DNA of 64,000 bases from NCBI GenBank assembly GCA_048267245.1, contig JBLWXV010000001.1, forward strand, positions 2,046,001-2,110,000, in the 5' to 3' direction. Shown here piece by piece: positions 27,501-35,001 of the stretch; the stretch's first letter is position 1; each line of letters starts with the position of its first letter. A program made the position numbers and the translations under genes. The DNA is from JBLWXV01 sp048267245. Its GTDB lineage: Bacteria > Bdellovibrionota > Bacteriovoracia > Bacteriovoracales > Bacteriovoracaceae. The notes below the pieces were generated by a model. It saw only the letters and a list, made by a program, of their open reading frames with translations. It was not told where the DNA came from and ran no database searches.

Positions 27501-27527
27501 GTAGGGCAAGTTATGGCCTGATCCCAT
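24513..27527 (-). CDS. gcvP: Glycine dehydrogenase (P-protein), both halves fused
   Basis: This PLP enzyme decarboxylates glycine in the glycine cleavage system. The 1004-residue chain looks like the two-subunit bacterial form joined end to end. The N-terminal half resembles GcvPA (SATEAEQQAMLKELGLSKIE, then SYVCNIRGLTTAYTPYQPE). From about residue 500 it resembles GcvPB (YPLGSCTMKYNPYIND, GAQGELVGL, HKTWTIPHGGGGPGD with the PLP Lys near residue 745). No gcvT, gcvH or lpd gene is present in the window, so the partners are elsewhere. The start ATG follows AAGGTAG. The upstream region is too short for a glycine riboswitch and instead carries a symmetric promoter repeat. Confidence 0.94.
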   Translation of the reverse strand: MGSGHNLPYNPQELQRELARFYISATEAEQQAMLKELGLSKIEDVFASMPRDIFFKEDLGLGRELSYGELEAHLSKIAAKNKIKPSFIGDGLKDYEVPGIVSYVCNIRGLTTAYTPYQPERSQGTLYTLWLYSNAIAALTGFEAINASLYDRSTCLFEALVTATRLARGKQKVLVTKSVYPGDIEVLHTLAASTELEIIEVPIDSNTGTTDMEALAKIVSENSGSLAAIAFPQVGHLGSLEDVHELTDFARANDLKTVGIIDPMLLAAGGLVRPSKWGENHKGVDIIVGEGQHLCLGPNFGGPGLGIFGIRYNDEDKISIRQTAGRYVGKGTDERGNSALCMVLSTREQHIRREKATSNICSNQSFVATIAGAAVLARGEEGIARSALKGKENARRFAREVLTLHGVDLAFNATPFYNEVALEIDGNIEVLIHKAATHGLHLGVNISERTDDGRNILLVSFFDRHTDSDIDNLIAFFKEQFGVSNDDEVTLPELPSNFEQNESCGIPKIEEKTLQKFYDDLGNLNVSPDDAIYPLGSCTMKYNPYINDWAASLPGFTNIHPQAPIEDAQGSLQILFEIQEDFKKITGLAGVTTQPVAGAQGELVGLKMFQAYHHDNGEGDTRNVILIPKSAHGTNPATATMAGFVTKKVAGVEYGIVEVGAYPSGEMNFDHIQELVAKFGNRISGVMVTNPNTSGVFESKFKEMAELIHSVGGLVYMDGANMNAIAGHVDLNALGVDAVHNNLHKTWTIPHGGGGPGDAIVAVSEKLVDYLPGVQIEKEGETYKVVHPARSMGSIHRHYGNFAHKVRAYTYIKALGTEGVRQMSAFAVLSAQYLFKRLKKSFPALPADTEVARMHEFILTLTPESFARIEAAGTPKASAIAKIGKLFLDFGLHAPTVAFPEQYGLMIEPTESFTKAELDRFSEVVEGIHTMIHEHPEVLSTAPHFTPICKMDEVGANKNLVLSEKITGLPSLPRNIVSPKELANMPINEVMKRIVAAHEERKAK

Positions 27528-27571
27528 GGTGCTACCTTTTGTTGGATGTAAAATTTGTTCTATTTTCTAAC

Positions 27572-27606
27572 ATGAGCATTATGGCTTTATCTAGTATAAT
27601 GCTCAT
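27572..27606. promoter_or_regulatory. Symmetric divergent promoter/operator between gcvP and rsmJ
   Basis: A perfect 11-base inverted repeat, ATGAGCATTAT (27572-27582) and ATAATGCTCAT (27596-27606), flanks a 13-base spacer. On the plus strand TATAAT (27595-27600) lies exactly 17 bases after ATGAGC. On the minus strand CATAAT (27583-27578) lies exactly 17 bases after the mirror-image ATGAGC. Each -35 thus overlaps the other promoter's -10. The plus transcript would start at about 27607, the ATG of rsmJ; the minus transcript would have a leader of about 44 bases before gcvP. Confidence 0.55.
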
Positions 27607-28359
27607 ATGAAACAGCTCAATGTCTCGAAATTGTTGATGGAAAATGCCATTTGGCGCGAAAAAATTGAATCTCTTGGATTTGAGCTGCACGTTAATGACA
27701 CTTTTGGTCTAACGCTTCATGAAAGTGGACTCGCCCTCGCCCTGGGTGAAAAGCTTCTGAGCCTTGAGTGGAGCAGGGTTCTGTCTCATCTGCGACGCCA
27801 AAAACTCGGCACCGAGGGGGATCTCTTTGCCAAGGCCCTGCGGCCAAAGGGTGGGGAATTTATTGAGTCGGTGCTCGATCTGACCTGTGGCACTGGGCGC
27901 GATACCCTTCACCTCTACGCTCTTGGGCTTAAAGTCGTGGCGCTTGAGCGCGATCCCTATCTCTTTCTTTTGGCCCACTTTGAAGTGATCAAACTCGGAC
28001 TTGAAGAGATCAGCGTGGTCCATGCCGAGGCCCGCGAGTTTTTAGTGGGCTGTGGCAATTTTGATATTGTCTACTTTGATCCCATGTATGAAGAGGCGAG
28101 TGCGGCCAAGAAGCGAAAGGCCGCGCCAAGAAAAGAAATGCAACTCTTCTATGAATACTTCTCTCACCCCCTTTCTTATAAGCACAGTGATGAACTCTCA
28201 GACTTGCAACAAATCATTGAACTCGCCACTTATAAAGCGCGCCGCCGCGTGATTGTGAAGCGACCAATAAAAGGGCCTTCACTAAAGAAGGCCCCCTATT
28301 GTTATACTGGTAAGAGTACGCGCTATGATGGCTATGCGGCCCAGGTACAAACTCCCTAA
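27607..28359 (+). CDS. rsmJ: 16S rRNA (guanine1516-N2)-methyltransferase RsmJ-like
   Basis: This SAM-dependent methyltransferase has the RsmJ layout: an N-terminal region with LTLHESGLALAL, SAM loop VLDLTCGTGRDTLHLYALG around residue 88, ALERDPYLFLLAHFE, then the catalytic DIVYFDPMYEEAS near residue 148 and RRRVIVKRPIKGP. RsmJ modifies G1516 of 16S rRNA in E. coli. Length 250 residues matches. There is no ribosome-binding site before the ATG. The predicted -10 TATAAT ends seven bases upstream, so the mRNA may be leaderless. Its last four bases overlap the convergent PilZ gene. Confidence 0.85.
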   Translation: MKQLNVSKLLMENAIWREKIESLGFELHVNDTFGLTLHESGLALALGEKLLSLEWSRVLSHLRRQKLGTEGDLFAKALRPKGGEFIESVLDLTCGTGRDTLHLYALGLKVVALERDPYLFLLAHFEVIKLGLEEISVVHAEAREFLVGCGNFDIVYFDPMYEEASAAKKRKAAPRKEMQLFYEYFSHPLSYKHSDELSDLQQIIELATYKARRRVIVKRPIKGPSLKKAPYCYTGKSTRYDGYAAQVQTP

Positions 28360-29114
28360 GCGGCGAGCTTGAGTGTTCCCTTCTCACGGCGCGTGGCCTT
28401 TGAAATAGTGCGAAGAATTGAGCGCATGTGCAGATTTTCCCAAATATTTTGATACTTAAAGCGCACCCCAATCCCTTTTTGTCCGTCAAAAATGTGCTCG
28501 CTCACGATGAGGGCGTCGACGCTAATATGAAGTCCTTCAAAGGTCATATTCACGCGGATTTTCTCACCCACTTGCTCTGGCCCACGGTAATTCATAAAGG
28601 CACCAGACAGTGAGATGTTGAGTACGTGGGCATCTTTGACAAGATTTGGGTCCACACTTGTAAAGGAGATAGGGATCGCCATATTAAAGCGCTCTCTGTG
28701 TTCCCACCAACGAAGGTCGCGCTCAAAGAATGGACGACGCACTTCAGGCAGAAGGAAGTAGAGAATGATTAGCGCGTTCATAAAGAGGATAAGTAGCGAA
28801 GTCGAGTGGGGCATTTCACTATTATAGGGCCATGAAAAGCGCTTATAAGTGATATGTGAATAGAAGGAATAGATTTGTACGCCTACAAAGAGCGGGTACG
28901 ACCAGCGCTTCACTCCTAAGAGGGCAATGCCACCAAGGGGAAAGAGGAGCCAAAATTCAAAGAATCCCCAAATACCTTGATTACTATGCAAGATATTGTC
29001 GAAGATTTTTGCGAGGGGAAAGCCCGTCATGACTTTGAAGGTGGTGAGTTTTAGCAAGGGCTCCACGAGGTGGAGAAAGCCCAAGATAATAAACAGCAGT
29101 GGCCGGTTTTTCAT
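28356..29114 (-). CDS. Membrane protein with C-terminal PilZ domain
   Basis: The 252-residue product has about four hydrophobic segments in residues 1-125 (for example LLFIILGFLHLVEPLL and LLILFMNALIILYFLL), then a soluble PilZ-type domain. The domain has the arginine motif HRERF near residue 138 and NISLSGAFMNY near residue 167, equivalent to the (D/N)xSxxG motif, followed by GIGVRFKY. PilZ domains bind cyclic di-GMP, so this is probably an inner-membrane c-di-GMP sensor; the first Arg of RxxxR is not perfectly placed, so binding is uncertain. It converges on rsmJ with a 4-base overlap. Confidence 0.82.
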   Translation of the reverse strand: MKNRPLLFIILGFLHLVEPLLKLTTFKVMTGFPLAKIFDNILHSNQGIWGFFEFWLLFPLGGIALLGVKRWSYPLFVGVQIYSFYSHITYKRFSWPYNSEMPHSTSLLILFMNALIILYFLLPEVRRPFFERDLRWWEHRERFNMAIPISFTSVDPNLVKDAHVLNISLSGAFMNYRGPEQVGEKIRVNMTFEGLHISVDALIVSEHIFDGQKGIGVRFKYQNIWENLHMRSILRTISKATRREKGTLKLAA

Positions 29115-29214
29115 GCTTTAAAATTCCTGGCAAAAAGGCATGAGAGGATTTTACCAGCCTATGAACTCTGGGCCATAGGGGTGAATTTTTGGTGGCTTAG
29201 ATGGCAGAGACCTA

Positions 29215-29240
29215 CAAAAAACTGCCCACTATTGTGGGCA
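29215..29240 (-). terminator. Terminator of the small-lipoprotein unit
   Basis: On the minus strand a stem TGCCCAC/GTGGGCA (29223-29229 with 29234-29240) is followed by GTTTTTT. It lies 10 bases after the stop of the small lipoprotein gene at 29250. Confidence 0.8.
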
Positions 29241-29249
29241 AGTCTTTGA

Positions 29250-29537
29250 TTATTGGTCGTGATGGGTGAGTGTGCAACCTTCGCGCTCTCCTAAGTAGCT
29301 CGCAGTGTAGTGCTTTCCTAGCGCCCAGGCGCTGACACTCATATTGGCCTCATCAATAGACATTCCCTTAATGGGAATTACTTGAGAGGCGTGCTTGTGG
29401 CAGTAATCAGCAGATTGCTTCATGACAAAGTGGCACGAGCAGTACTCCTTGGCGTAGTAGGAGCTAATGACTCCGGGAATTTCACATCCCCCTAGTGACA
29501 ATAAAGACATGAGAGAGATCATTAATTTTGTCTTCAC
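29250..29537 (-). CDS. Small Cys-rich lipoprotein
   Basis: This 95-residue protein starts with GTG, preceded by AAGGAG eight bases upstream. The signal sequence ends in the lipobox LGGC (Cys18). The mature part has a CSCHF motif, a HKH, another Cys in EGCTL and a His-rich end (THHDQ), which could bind metal or form disulfides. Its start overlaps the stop of the serine hydrolase gene by one base, so the two are co-transcribed. The family is not recognised. Confidence 0.75.
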   Translation of the reverse strand: MKTKLMISLMSLLSLGGCEIPGVISSYYAKEYCSCHFVMKQSADYCHKHASQVIPIKGMSIDEANMSVSAWALGKHYTASYLGEREGCTLTHHDQ

Positions 29538-30583
29538 TAGCGACGCTCCTTTTTAATCAATTCAAGGGAGAGTTTTAAGAGAGTATCCGTATCAATCTTC
29601 TCGTCTTTGTCTTCACCGGTGCGAACGATGACGGCGTTGAGGTCCGGAATCACCACCACCAATTGGCCGTGATGACCCTCGGCCAGTAGTGTATTTTCCG
29701 GCGCACTTGGGAAGGGGCGAATGAGCTCCTTTGTGGGTAGGTCGTGGTTGAGCCACCAACCTAGTCCATAGGACTCGCGATCGGCAAATCCCTTTAGTTT
29801 TGTTTTCAAAAAGGCCGGGGCAATTTCACCGGTGGCCGCCACCCAGCCGCGTGGGAGAATTTCCTCTCCCTCCCATATTCCATCCTTAAGATAGAGTTCT
29901 CCAAATCGAGCGGCATCTCTGGGGGTCATATAAAGGTAGCTTGAGCACACAAAATTTCCGGCACCATCGCGCTCCCAAGTGGCACTTGTAATTCCCAGTG
30001 GAGCAAAGAGCTCGTCCCAGGGAAAGTTGTGATAGCGCTCATCATCTTTTATTGCTCTTCTTAAAAGATGACAGAGTAGATTGGTCTCGCCAGAGCTGTA
30101 GTTAAAGCGCTCACCGGGACTGGTCTTTATCTTTTGGTCAGCAGTGTAGCGGGCCATATCCCTTTGCCCTTCAAGGTAGAGCATGGGAACGACATTAGAA
30201 GTGAGTGGATTGCCCTCATATCCTTCGTTCCAGTCAATACCCGAACTCATCTGCAAGAGATCTTTCACTCTAATAGTTGAGGCTTTGGGGCGATTAAGGA
30301 GTGGCTCCAGAGTGTGGGCGAGGGTCTCAGTAGAGAGAATTCCCTTCTTAGTGGCAATGCCAATCAGGGCGCTGGCAAAGGATTTGCTCACTGACCATAG
30401 GAGGTGAGGCTTATCTTGAGTAAAACCGTGGGCGTACTTTTCAAAGATTACCTGGCCGTCTTTAACGATGAGGAGACCGTCAGTTTGAAACTTGGCCTCC
30501 TTATTAAAGGCATAGCTCTCAAGTGTTAGCTCGGCGGCCTCAAGTTTTAAGGTGAGCAACAATAAAAGAAGAATAGATCTCAT
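29537..30583 (-). CDS. Exported serine hydrolase, beta-lactamase (class C) family
   Basis: The 348-residue protein has a signal peptide (MRSILLLLLLTLKLEA). It carries the SxxK nucleophile motif in SVSKSF near residue 67, a tyrosine motif as YSSGETN near residue 163 (YSS instead of the usual YxN), and HHGQ (HxG) near residue 300. This pattern fits the broad beta-lactamase-related hydrolase family, including esterases, DD-peptidases and NylB-like amidases, rather than a true antibiotic-inactivating enzyme. It acts outside the cytoplasm. Substrate unknown. It is followed by the small lipoprotein gene in the same unit. Confidence 0.85.
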   Translation of the reverse strand: MRSILLLLLLTLKLEAAELTLESYAFNKEAKFQTDGLLIVKDGQVIFEKYAHGFTQDKPHLLWSVSKSFASALIGIATKKGILSTETLAHTLEPLLNRPKASTIRVKDLLQMSSGIDWNEGYEGNPLTSNVVPMLYLEGQRDMARYTADQKIKTSPGERFNYSSGETNLLCHLLRRAIKDDERYHNFPWDELFAPLGITSATWERDGAGNFVCSSYLYMTPRDAARFGELYLKDGIWEGEEILPRGWVAATGEIAPAFLKTKLKGFADRESYGLGWWLNHDLPTKELIRPFPSAPENTLLAEGHHGQLVVVIPDLNAVIVRTGEDKDEKIDTDTLLKLSLELIKKERR

Positions 30584-30714
30584 AGTGTTTAGCCCCGGAA
30601 TAAAATGCAGGGGAAAGTTTGATCCCTCGCACAGAGTTAACTGACTCTAAATGTTATTCGATACAATGAAATAAGAATCATTTCGTATCTTAGCCACTCT
30701 CAAAAGGAGTCGTC

Positions 30715-31953
30715 ATGCGCGCAGTGCTATTAGTAGTTTTTCTGCTTGCCCTCGGGGCAAAGAGCGCTTGGGCCGGGTGGAGTGATGCCGCATTAGACTA
30801 TCAGAATTCGTATGACTTTGATGTAGATGATGGGTATCTCTCAACTGTTTGGGGCTCATGTCACTCACCTAATCCCAAGTGGAATAATATCCACGCCAAG
30901 CTCGTCAATTGGAATGTCACCACCGATGAGCTCTACTACCGAACGCTTCCAACAAAGCTTGCGCTAGTAACTGATCATCGCGGTAAGATTAAGCGAGCTC
31001 CGCTGATGTTCTTCATTCCCGGCGCCTTCACTAATCTAGATGAAAAGATGCCCAAGCACTTCATCGATCGCTTTACAAGACTTGGCTATCACGTCTTTGT
31101 GGTGCCCAACCCCTGGGGTACTCAATACGTTTCTCGAAAGCCAAAAACCATCACTGGTCATATTGAGGCCGAGGCCTACACACTCTATGATGTCTACCGC
31201 AAAGCTCATCGCTACTTAAATGAGAAGGGCTATAGCAATGGTGAGTATCACATTTCTGGTGTGAGCTATGGTGCCTTTTTGTCGGCCATGATCTCTGGGA
31301 TTGCGGCGAGTGATCCCACAAAAGCGATCGCCTTTGATTCGACCACTATTATTTCTCCACCGCTTGATCTAGGCGCGTCTCTAAATAACCTGGACGCCGT
31401 CCTCGATGAGACGGTGGACTATACTTCTATGTGGCTGCCCAAGTTGGCGCGCAAGTACCTCTCTATCTGCCGCGTGGATATGGACAATGCCAGAGGTTAT
31501 TCAAAGCGCGACGCCATGGGGCTCGCGGCCTCTCAGGGCTTTCATGTAAACCTCATAAATTCGCTACGACTCTATGATAAATTGTGGAAACTCAATTCCA
31601 TTCCAGGAAATTTCTGGGGACAATTTTCTCGCAAGTATCGCCGCTGGAGAAAGGATATGTCCTTTAGTAGATACTTTAGAGAATATAATCGCGGGGCCGC
31701 GCAAATTGTGGATGGACCCAAGGGCAAACTCAACTACTGGATTGCCATGGCCCGGGAGAATTCAGATGCCCGCGTGCAGGTTCTACTCGCAGATGATGAC
31801 TTTCTTAATAATGATTTTTCAAAGGGAATTGTTCGCCACGATTTAAGAGAGGGCGAACTCATCGAACTCCCCACCGGAGGACACTTTGGATTTCGTGCCC
31901 TGCCGTGGTTTGATGAGCTCTTAGAGCGCGCCTTTAGTAAAGAGTTCTACTGA
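30715..31953 (+). CDS. Exported alpha/beta hydrolase
   Basis: The 412-residue protein has a signal peptide (MRAVLLVVFLLALGAKSAWA). The alpha/beta hydrolase core is visible: strand and oxyanion segment PLMFFIPGAFTN near residue 97, nucleophile elbow GVSYG with Ser184, a late VQVLLADDDF that can supply the Asp, and GGHFGF near the C-terminus with the His. A good AAGGAG site precedes the ATG. It could be a lipase, esterase or peptidase; nothing in the sequence fixes the substrate. Its last seven bases overlap the end of the convergent gene. Confidence 0.82.
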   Translation: MRAVLLVVFLLALGAKSAWAGWSDAALDYQNSYDFDVDDGYLSTVWGSCHSPNPKWNNIHAKLVNWNVTTDELYYRTLPTKLALVTDHRGKIKRAPLMFFIPGAFTNLDEKMPKHFIDRFTRLGYHVFVVPNPWGTQYVSRKPKTITGHIEAEAYTLYDVYRKAHRYLNEKGYSNGEYHISGVSYGAFLSAMISGIAASDPTKAIAFDSTTIISPPLDLGASLNNLDAVLDETVDYTSMWLPKLARKYLSICRVDMDNARGYSKRDAMGLAASQGFHVNLINSLRLYDKLWKLNSIPGNFWGQFSRKYRRWRKDMSFSRYFREYNRGAAQIVDGPKGKLNYWIAMARENSDARVQVLLADDDFLNNDFSKGIVRHDLREGELIELPTGGHFGFRALPWFDELLERAFSKEFY

Positions 31954-33374
31954 ATTTCCTGAAGTATCTCTTCTAACTTGAGACGAAGTATATTTACAGG
32001 TAGCTTCGTCTCTTTATTTTCTTCATATTTTTCGTAGAGCTTCTTGTACTTATTCACTTTCCAAATTGAGCCAAGTGCCATTCCACCAACAGGTCTGTTG
32101 GATGGAATTTGCGGATAGAAGACGTAGTCTACGCGCTTGACTCCGAGTTCTTCTCTCACTTTGTCATTTAAGAAGGCCTTGGCAAAACTTTCAAACGCCG
32201 GGCGAGGTTGGTAGCGACTTGGATCATTTCCAAAGGCATAGTTGAGAGTCTCACCATTTTCCCCAAAGAGGCGCAAGGGAATGGTAACGGCGCCAAAGAC
32301 TGAGTTTGTGACTTGAACGTAGTCGCCTTCAATTCCAGCGGCCGCAAGTGCTTTGACTGTCTCAGTGGTGCAGTTAAATTGTCCCGTGATATCCAATTCT
32401 TTGGTTCTAAATTCAATATGTGAGGCTTCTAGGGCATCTCTAAATTGCTTGAGTTTCTTATAGTCAATTCCATAGACAATGAGTGTGTAGGTTGGGCGAT
32501 ATACGTTCTGACCCTGTACTAAGTGCGAAAAGTAATTTGTGAGGGCGGTGTTGCCCGAGAGAATATCCTTGCCGTTTGTCACGTAGGCGTTTGAAACTTC
32601 TCCGCGCAAGCTTAGATCGTCTTTGACTGTGGCAAGTCCCGCCACAAAGTGTCCATTCACACTTCCAAACGAGTCGCCTTGACGGCCTGAGAGAGTCACA
32701 ATAAGGGCGTGATCACCTTTTTCAACCCCTTGGCCTTGGCCTTCAAAGAGGGTGACGCGAAAGGGCTTCTTTGCCTGAGAATTCACATTCTTTGGCATCA
32801 AGTCCATGATCAACTTGTGACCGTCTTTATAGAAGGGTGCTTTAGAGGCATTAAAGAGAAATGCGGGGGTGAGCGCCTGCATGACAAACACGCCGTCTTG
32901 GTCGTAGAAGCCATCAATAATGAGGTCCTGCCCAATCAGTGATTTCTTTGAAGTGAGATCAAATTCATAGCCATTGAGAACTTTGGTGTAGCCAAAGCGC
33001 GCTTCTTTGCCCTTGATCTCATACTTTCCTGTGGGAGAAATAAAATCGAGACGAGCGCGAATACTCTCTGGCCCTGGCACATTCGTGGGCACCTGGGCGA
33101 GTTTAAATTCATCACCTAAGAGCTCGCCTTTAAATTCATAACTATAAGGTCTTTTATTAGATTGTTTGACGAATTCTGGATTCATCAGACTTGGAAGTGA
33201 TTTCTTAATGAGATCACTGGTCTTAATTTTAAGATTGCCCTCGCTAGTTTGGATGAGAAATTGCCCATCTTTTTCAATGAGAGATCCTGTGACAAAGTCA
33301 GAGGCCATCGCGCTGAGAGTGAAGGTGCTAGTTAAAAGGCCAGCAAGGCCATAGTAGAAGAGCGATCTTCTCAT
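31947..33374 (-). CDS. Exported protein, possible permuted papain-fold hydrolase
   Basis: The 475-residue protein has a signal peptide ending near AMAS-D. Residues 25-190 are beta-rich and may form small barrels. The later part shows FGSVNGHFVAGLATV near residue 242 and, about 110 residues on, QFNCTTETVKALAAAGI. A His segment before an NCTT segment is the order seen in permuted papain-like (DUF4105/NlpC-P60-type) hydrolases, but the match is weak and by eye only. The C-terminus contains a charged helix (KVNKYKKLYEKYEENKE). It is a single gene converging on the alpha/beta hydrolase with a 7-base overlap. Confidence 0.72.
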   Translation of the reverse strand: MRRSLFYYGLAGLLTSTFTLSAMASDFVTGSLIEKDGQFLIQTSEGNLKIKTSDLIKKSLPSLMNPEFVKQSNKRPYSYEFKGELLGDEFKLAQVPTNVPGPESIRARLDFISPTGKYEIKGKEARFGYTKVLNGYEFDLTSKKSLIGQDLIIDGFYDQDGVFVMQALTPAFLFNASKAPFYKDGHKLIMDLMPKNVNSQAKKPFRVTLFEGQGQGVEKGDHALIVTLSGRQGDSFGSVNGHFVAGLATVKDDLSLRGEVSNAYVTNGKDILSGNTALTNYFSHLVQGQNVYRPTYTLIVYGIDYKKLKQFRDALEASHIEFRTKELDITGQFNCTTETVKALAAAGIEGDYVQVTNSVFGAVTIPLRLFGENGETLNYAFGNDPSRYQPRPAFESFAKAFLNDKVREELGVKRVDYVFYPQIPSNRPVGGMALGSIWKVNKYKKLYEKYEENKETKLPVNILRLKLEEILQEIQ

Positions 33375-33485
33375 GGGGGATTCCTAGTTGGGGGTTTACT
33401 TACCGGGAACTAGAAGCAAGTCGGGTGCCAAGGTAAAAGACGGCCAAGCACTGATTATTTAGAGCGGGGAGCTGTCTACAAACCC

Positions 33486-33514
33486 CGTGGCCGTCAGAAA
33501 ATTTGACGGCCACG
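33486..33514. terminator. Strong hairpin after a 42-residue ORF
   Basis: A perfect 11-base stem CGTGGCCGTCA/TGACGGCCACG with a 7-base loop begins eight bases after the stop of the minus-strand ORF at 33523. The T-tract on the minus strand is short (GGGGTTTG), so it may be a weak terminator or a stabilising 3' hairpin. Confidence 0.6.
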
Positions 33515-33522
33515 AGCACTTC

Positions 33523-33651
33523 TTAAAGATGGGTTAAACAGTGAATTTGAGACTTCATAATCTCTTGAGAGAGCAAGTAGTCATGGCGCTCTTTGCGATC
33601 AAAGAATGGGCCACGAGGACGTGCTAGGTAGTTCCATAGATTGTGTAGCAT
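33523..33651 (-). CDS. Small 42-residue protein with consensus ribosome-binding site
   Basis: A short ORF starts at ATG 33651, five bases after a perfect GGAGG core (TAAGGAGGT). The product begins MLHNLWNYLARPRGPFFDRK, continues ERHDYLLSQEIMKSQ and ends HCLTHL. It has no signal peptide or membrane helix, and is charged and aromatic. A strong hairpin follows the stop. It is divergent from the XRE-type regulator at 33757, with 105 bases between the start codons, so the regulator may control it. The family is unknown. The ribosome-binding site, hairpin and isolated position make it a better candidate than a chance ORF of this size. Confidence 0.6.
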   Translation of the reverse strand: MLHNLWNYLARPRGPFFDRKERHDYLLSQEIMKSQIHCLTHL

Positions 33652-33687
33652 AGCGACCTCCTTAAGTTATTGAGAGGATCGGTGAGT

Positions 33688-33716
33688 TTGTGCTATTATT
33701 CAATACTAATTAAAAT
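33688..33716 (+). promoter_or_regulatory. Predicted promoter of the XRE-type regulator
   Basis: TTGTGC (33688-33693) and TAAAAT (33711-33716) are separated by exactly 17 bases. Transcription would start near 33723, giving a leader of about 34 bases with AAGGAG before the GTG at 33757. Confidence 0.5.
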
Positions 33717-33756
33717 GGTATTAAATAGCAGTACCATGGTTCTAAGGAGTGAAACT

Positions 33757-34491
33757 GTGTCACAGGTGAGTGGATTTCTAGAGGCAGTCAAGGCAACGTT
33801 TAAGTTAAGAGGAATCACATATAAAGAAGTTGCACTGGCCCTAGATCTCTCAGAATCCAGTGTGAAGCGCCTCTTTAGCACTAAGGCGCTCTCCTTTGAT
33901 CGCCTTGAATTTCTCTGTGAACATTTTGATATCTCGCTTACAGAAGTCATTAAGCGCGCGGACATGGACGCGCAGGACACAGAAGTTACTATGACAATCG
34001 AGCAAGAGAGCGCCTTGGCAAAGGAGCCTGAACTGCTCTCACTCTACGCGCTCTTATATTCAGGGCTTAAAGTAAGTGAGATTTTAAAGAAGTATGATCT
34101 GACTAAGCTCAAGTGTGAGCGCCAACTTTTAAAGCTCGATAAGCTTGGTCTCATTGAACTTCATGCCAATAACCGCGTTCGCATGAAGCTTGGCCCTGGA
34201 CTCGCCTTTAAAAAGGAAGGCCCACTTGGCTCCAAGCTCTTTGAGTTAGCAAGAGAGCGCTTCTTGCAAGATAGCTTTAGTGGGGAGAGTGACTTCATAC
34301 GCTTTGCCAATATTAAACTTACACCGACTCTGATATCCAAATTGCGCCACCGCCTGCGCACTCTTGAAAAGGAGCTTGAAGAGGAGTCGCGCTTTGTACG
34401 TGAGGACGCTCCGGGGGTGCGAGAAATGGGGGTGATGATGGCCTTTAGGCCGTGGCACTTTGAGCATTTTAGCGCGCTTAGAAGGAAATAG
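33757..34491 (+). CDS. XRE-type helix-turn-helix regulator with C-terminal effector region
   Basis: The frame is open from 33670, but GTG at 33757 is chosen because AAGGAG lies seven bases upstream and the -10 of a predicted promoter lies inside the longer version. The product is 244 residues. Residues about 8-62 form an XRE/Cro-type DNA-binding domain (ITYKEVALALDLSESSVKRLFS, then FDRLEFLCEHFDISLTEVIK). The rest is a helical region that includes a second winged-helix-like segment (LSLYALLYSGLKVSEILKKY, then KLDKLGLIELHANNRVRM). It may regulate the divergent 42-residue ORF and itself. The signal sensed is unknown. Confidence 0.8.
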   Translation: MSQVSGFLEAVKATFKLRGITYKEVALALDLSESSVKRLFSTKALSFDRLEFLCEHFDISLTEVIKRADMDAQDTEVTMTIEQESALAKEPELLSLYALLYSGLKVSEILKKYDLTKLKCERQLLKLDKLGLIELHANNRVRMKLGPGLAFKKEGPLGSKLFELARERFLQDSFSGESDFIRFANIKLTPTLISKLRHRLRTLEKELEEESRFVREDAPGVREMGVMMAFRPWHFEHFSALRRK

Positions 34492-34534
34492 GGTTGTTCT
34501 CACAAAATTCTAACAATTCCCCTGCGTTTACATC

Positions 34535-34563
34535 TTGAAATTGTGTGTCATATAGCGCATAAG
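34535..34563 (+). promoter_or_regulatory. Predicted promoter of a small exported protein
   Basis: TTGAAA (34535-34540) and CATAAG (34558-34563) are separated by 17 bases, upstream of the gene at 34599. Confidence 0.35.
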
Positions 34564-34598
34564 AGGCCTACCAAATAAACTATCCCTCTGAGGCGCCC

Positions 34599-34907
34599 AT
34601 GCGAACATTATTGTTAATTTTGCTTCTTGCTTTTGTGACCAGTATTGAGGCGAGTTGTCTCTCTGCTGGGGCCGAGCTCAATATACGTTCGGACTATCCC
34701 TTAAATATTCGCTTTGATTCCATTGTGGCCCCGGGTGAGAGTGTAAATACCTCCCGTGGTACTGTGGTCTTCACCAATGAGACTGAGGAAAATCTAGAGT
34801 TCTACCGTGTGAGTGGCAGTGTACATTCAGGATACTTTTTAGACGGTGTGATTGTTGGGCCAGAAAACTGTGTGGTACTCGATCACTTTGAACTCGAGAG
34901 CGAATAG
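34599..34907 (+). CDS. Small exported hypothetical protein
   Basis: This 102-residue protein has a signal peptide (MRTLLLILLLAFVTSIEAS). The mature part is beta-rich with two cysteines (SCLSAG and ENCVV) that could pair. Its size and composition suggest a small beta-sandwich. The ATG is preceded by a weak GAGG site. The family is not recognised. The next gene, at 35002, is also a small exported protein and may share the transcript. Confidence 0.72.
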   Translation: MRTLLLILLLAFVTSIEASCLSAGAELNIRSDYPLNIRFDSIVAPGESVNTSRGTVVFTNETEENLEFYRVSGSVHSGYFLDGVIVGPENCVVLDHFELESE

Positions 34908-35001
34908 AAAATATAGATAGATAATATCTAGGAGTAGTCACCCTTGACTGCCTGCTCCCAGATTGAGAAGTAAGCCCATAATAATTATTCAAAGGTTATA
35001 T

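Noticed and set aside
27528..27606. Possible glycine riboswitch before gcvP
   Set aside because: The spacer is only 79 bases, too short for the aptamer, and I see no matching conserved segments.
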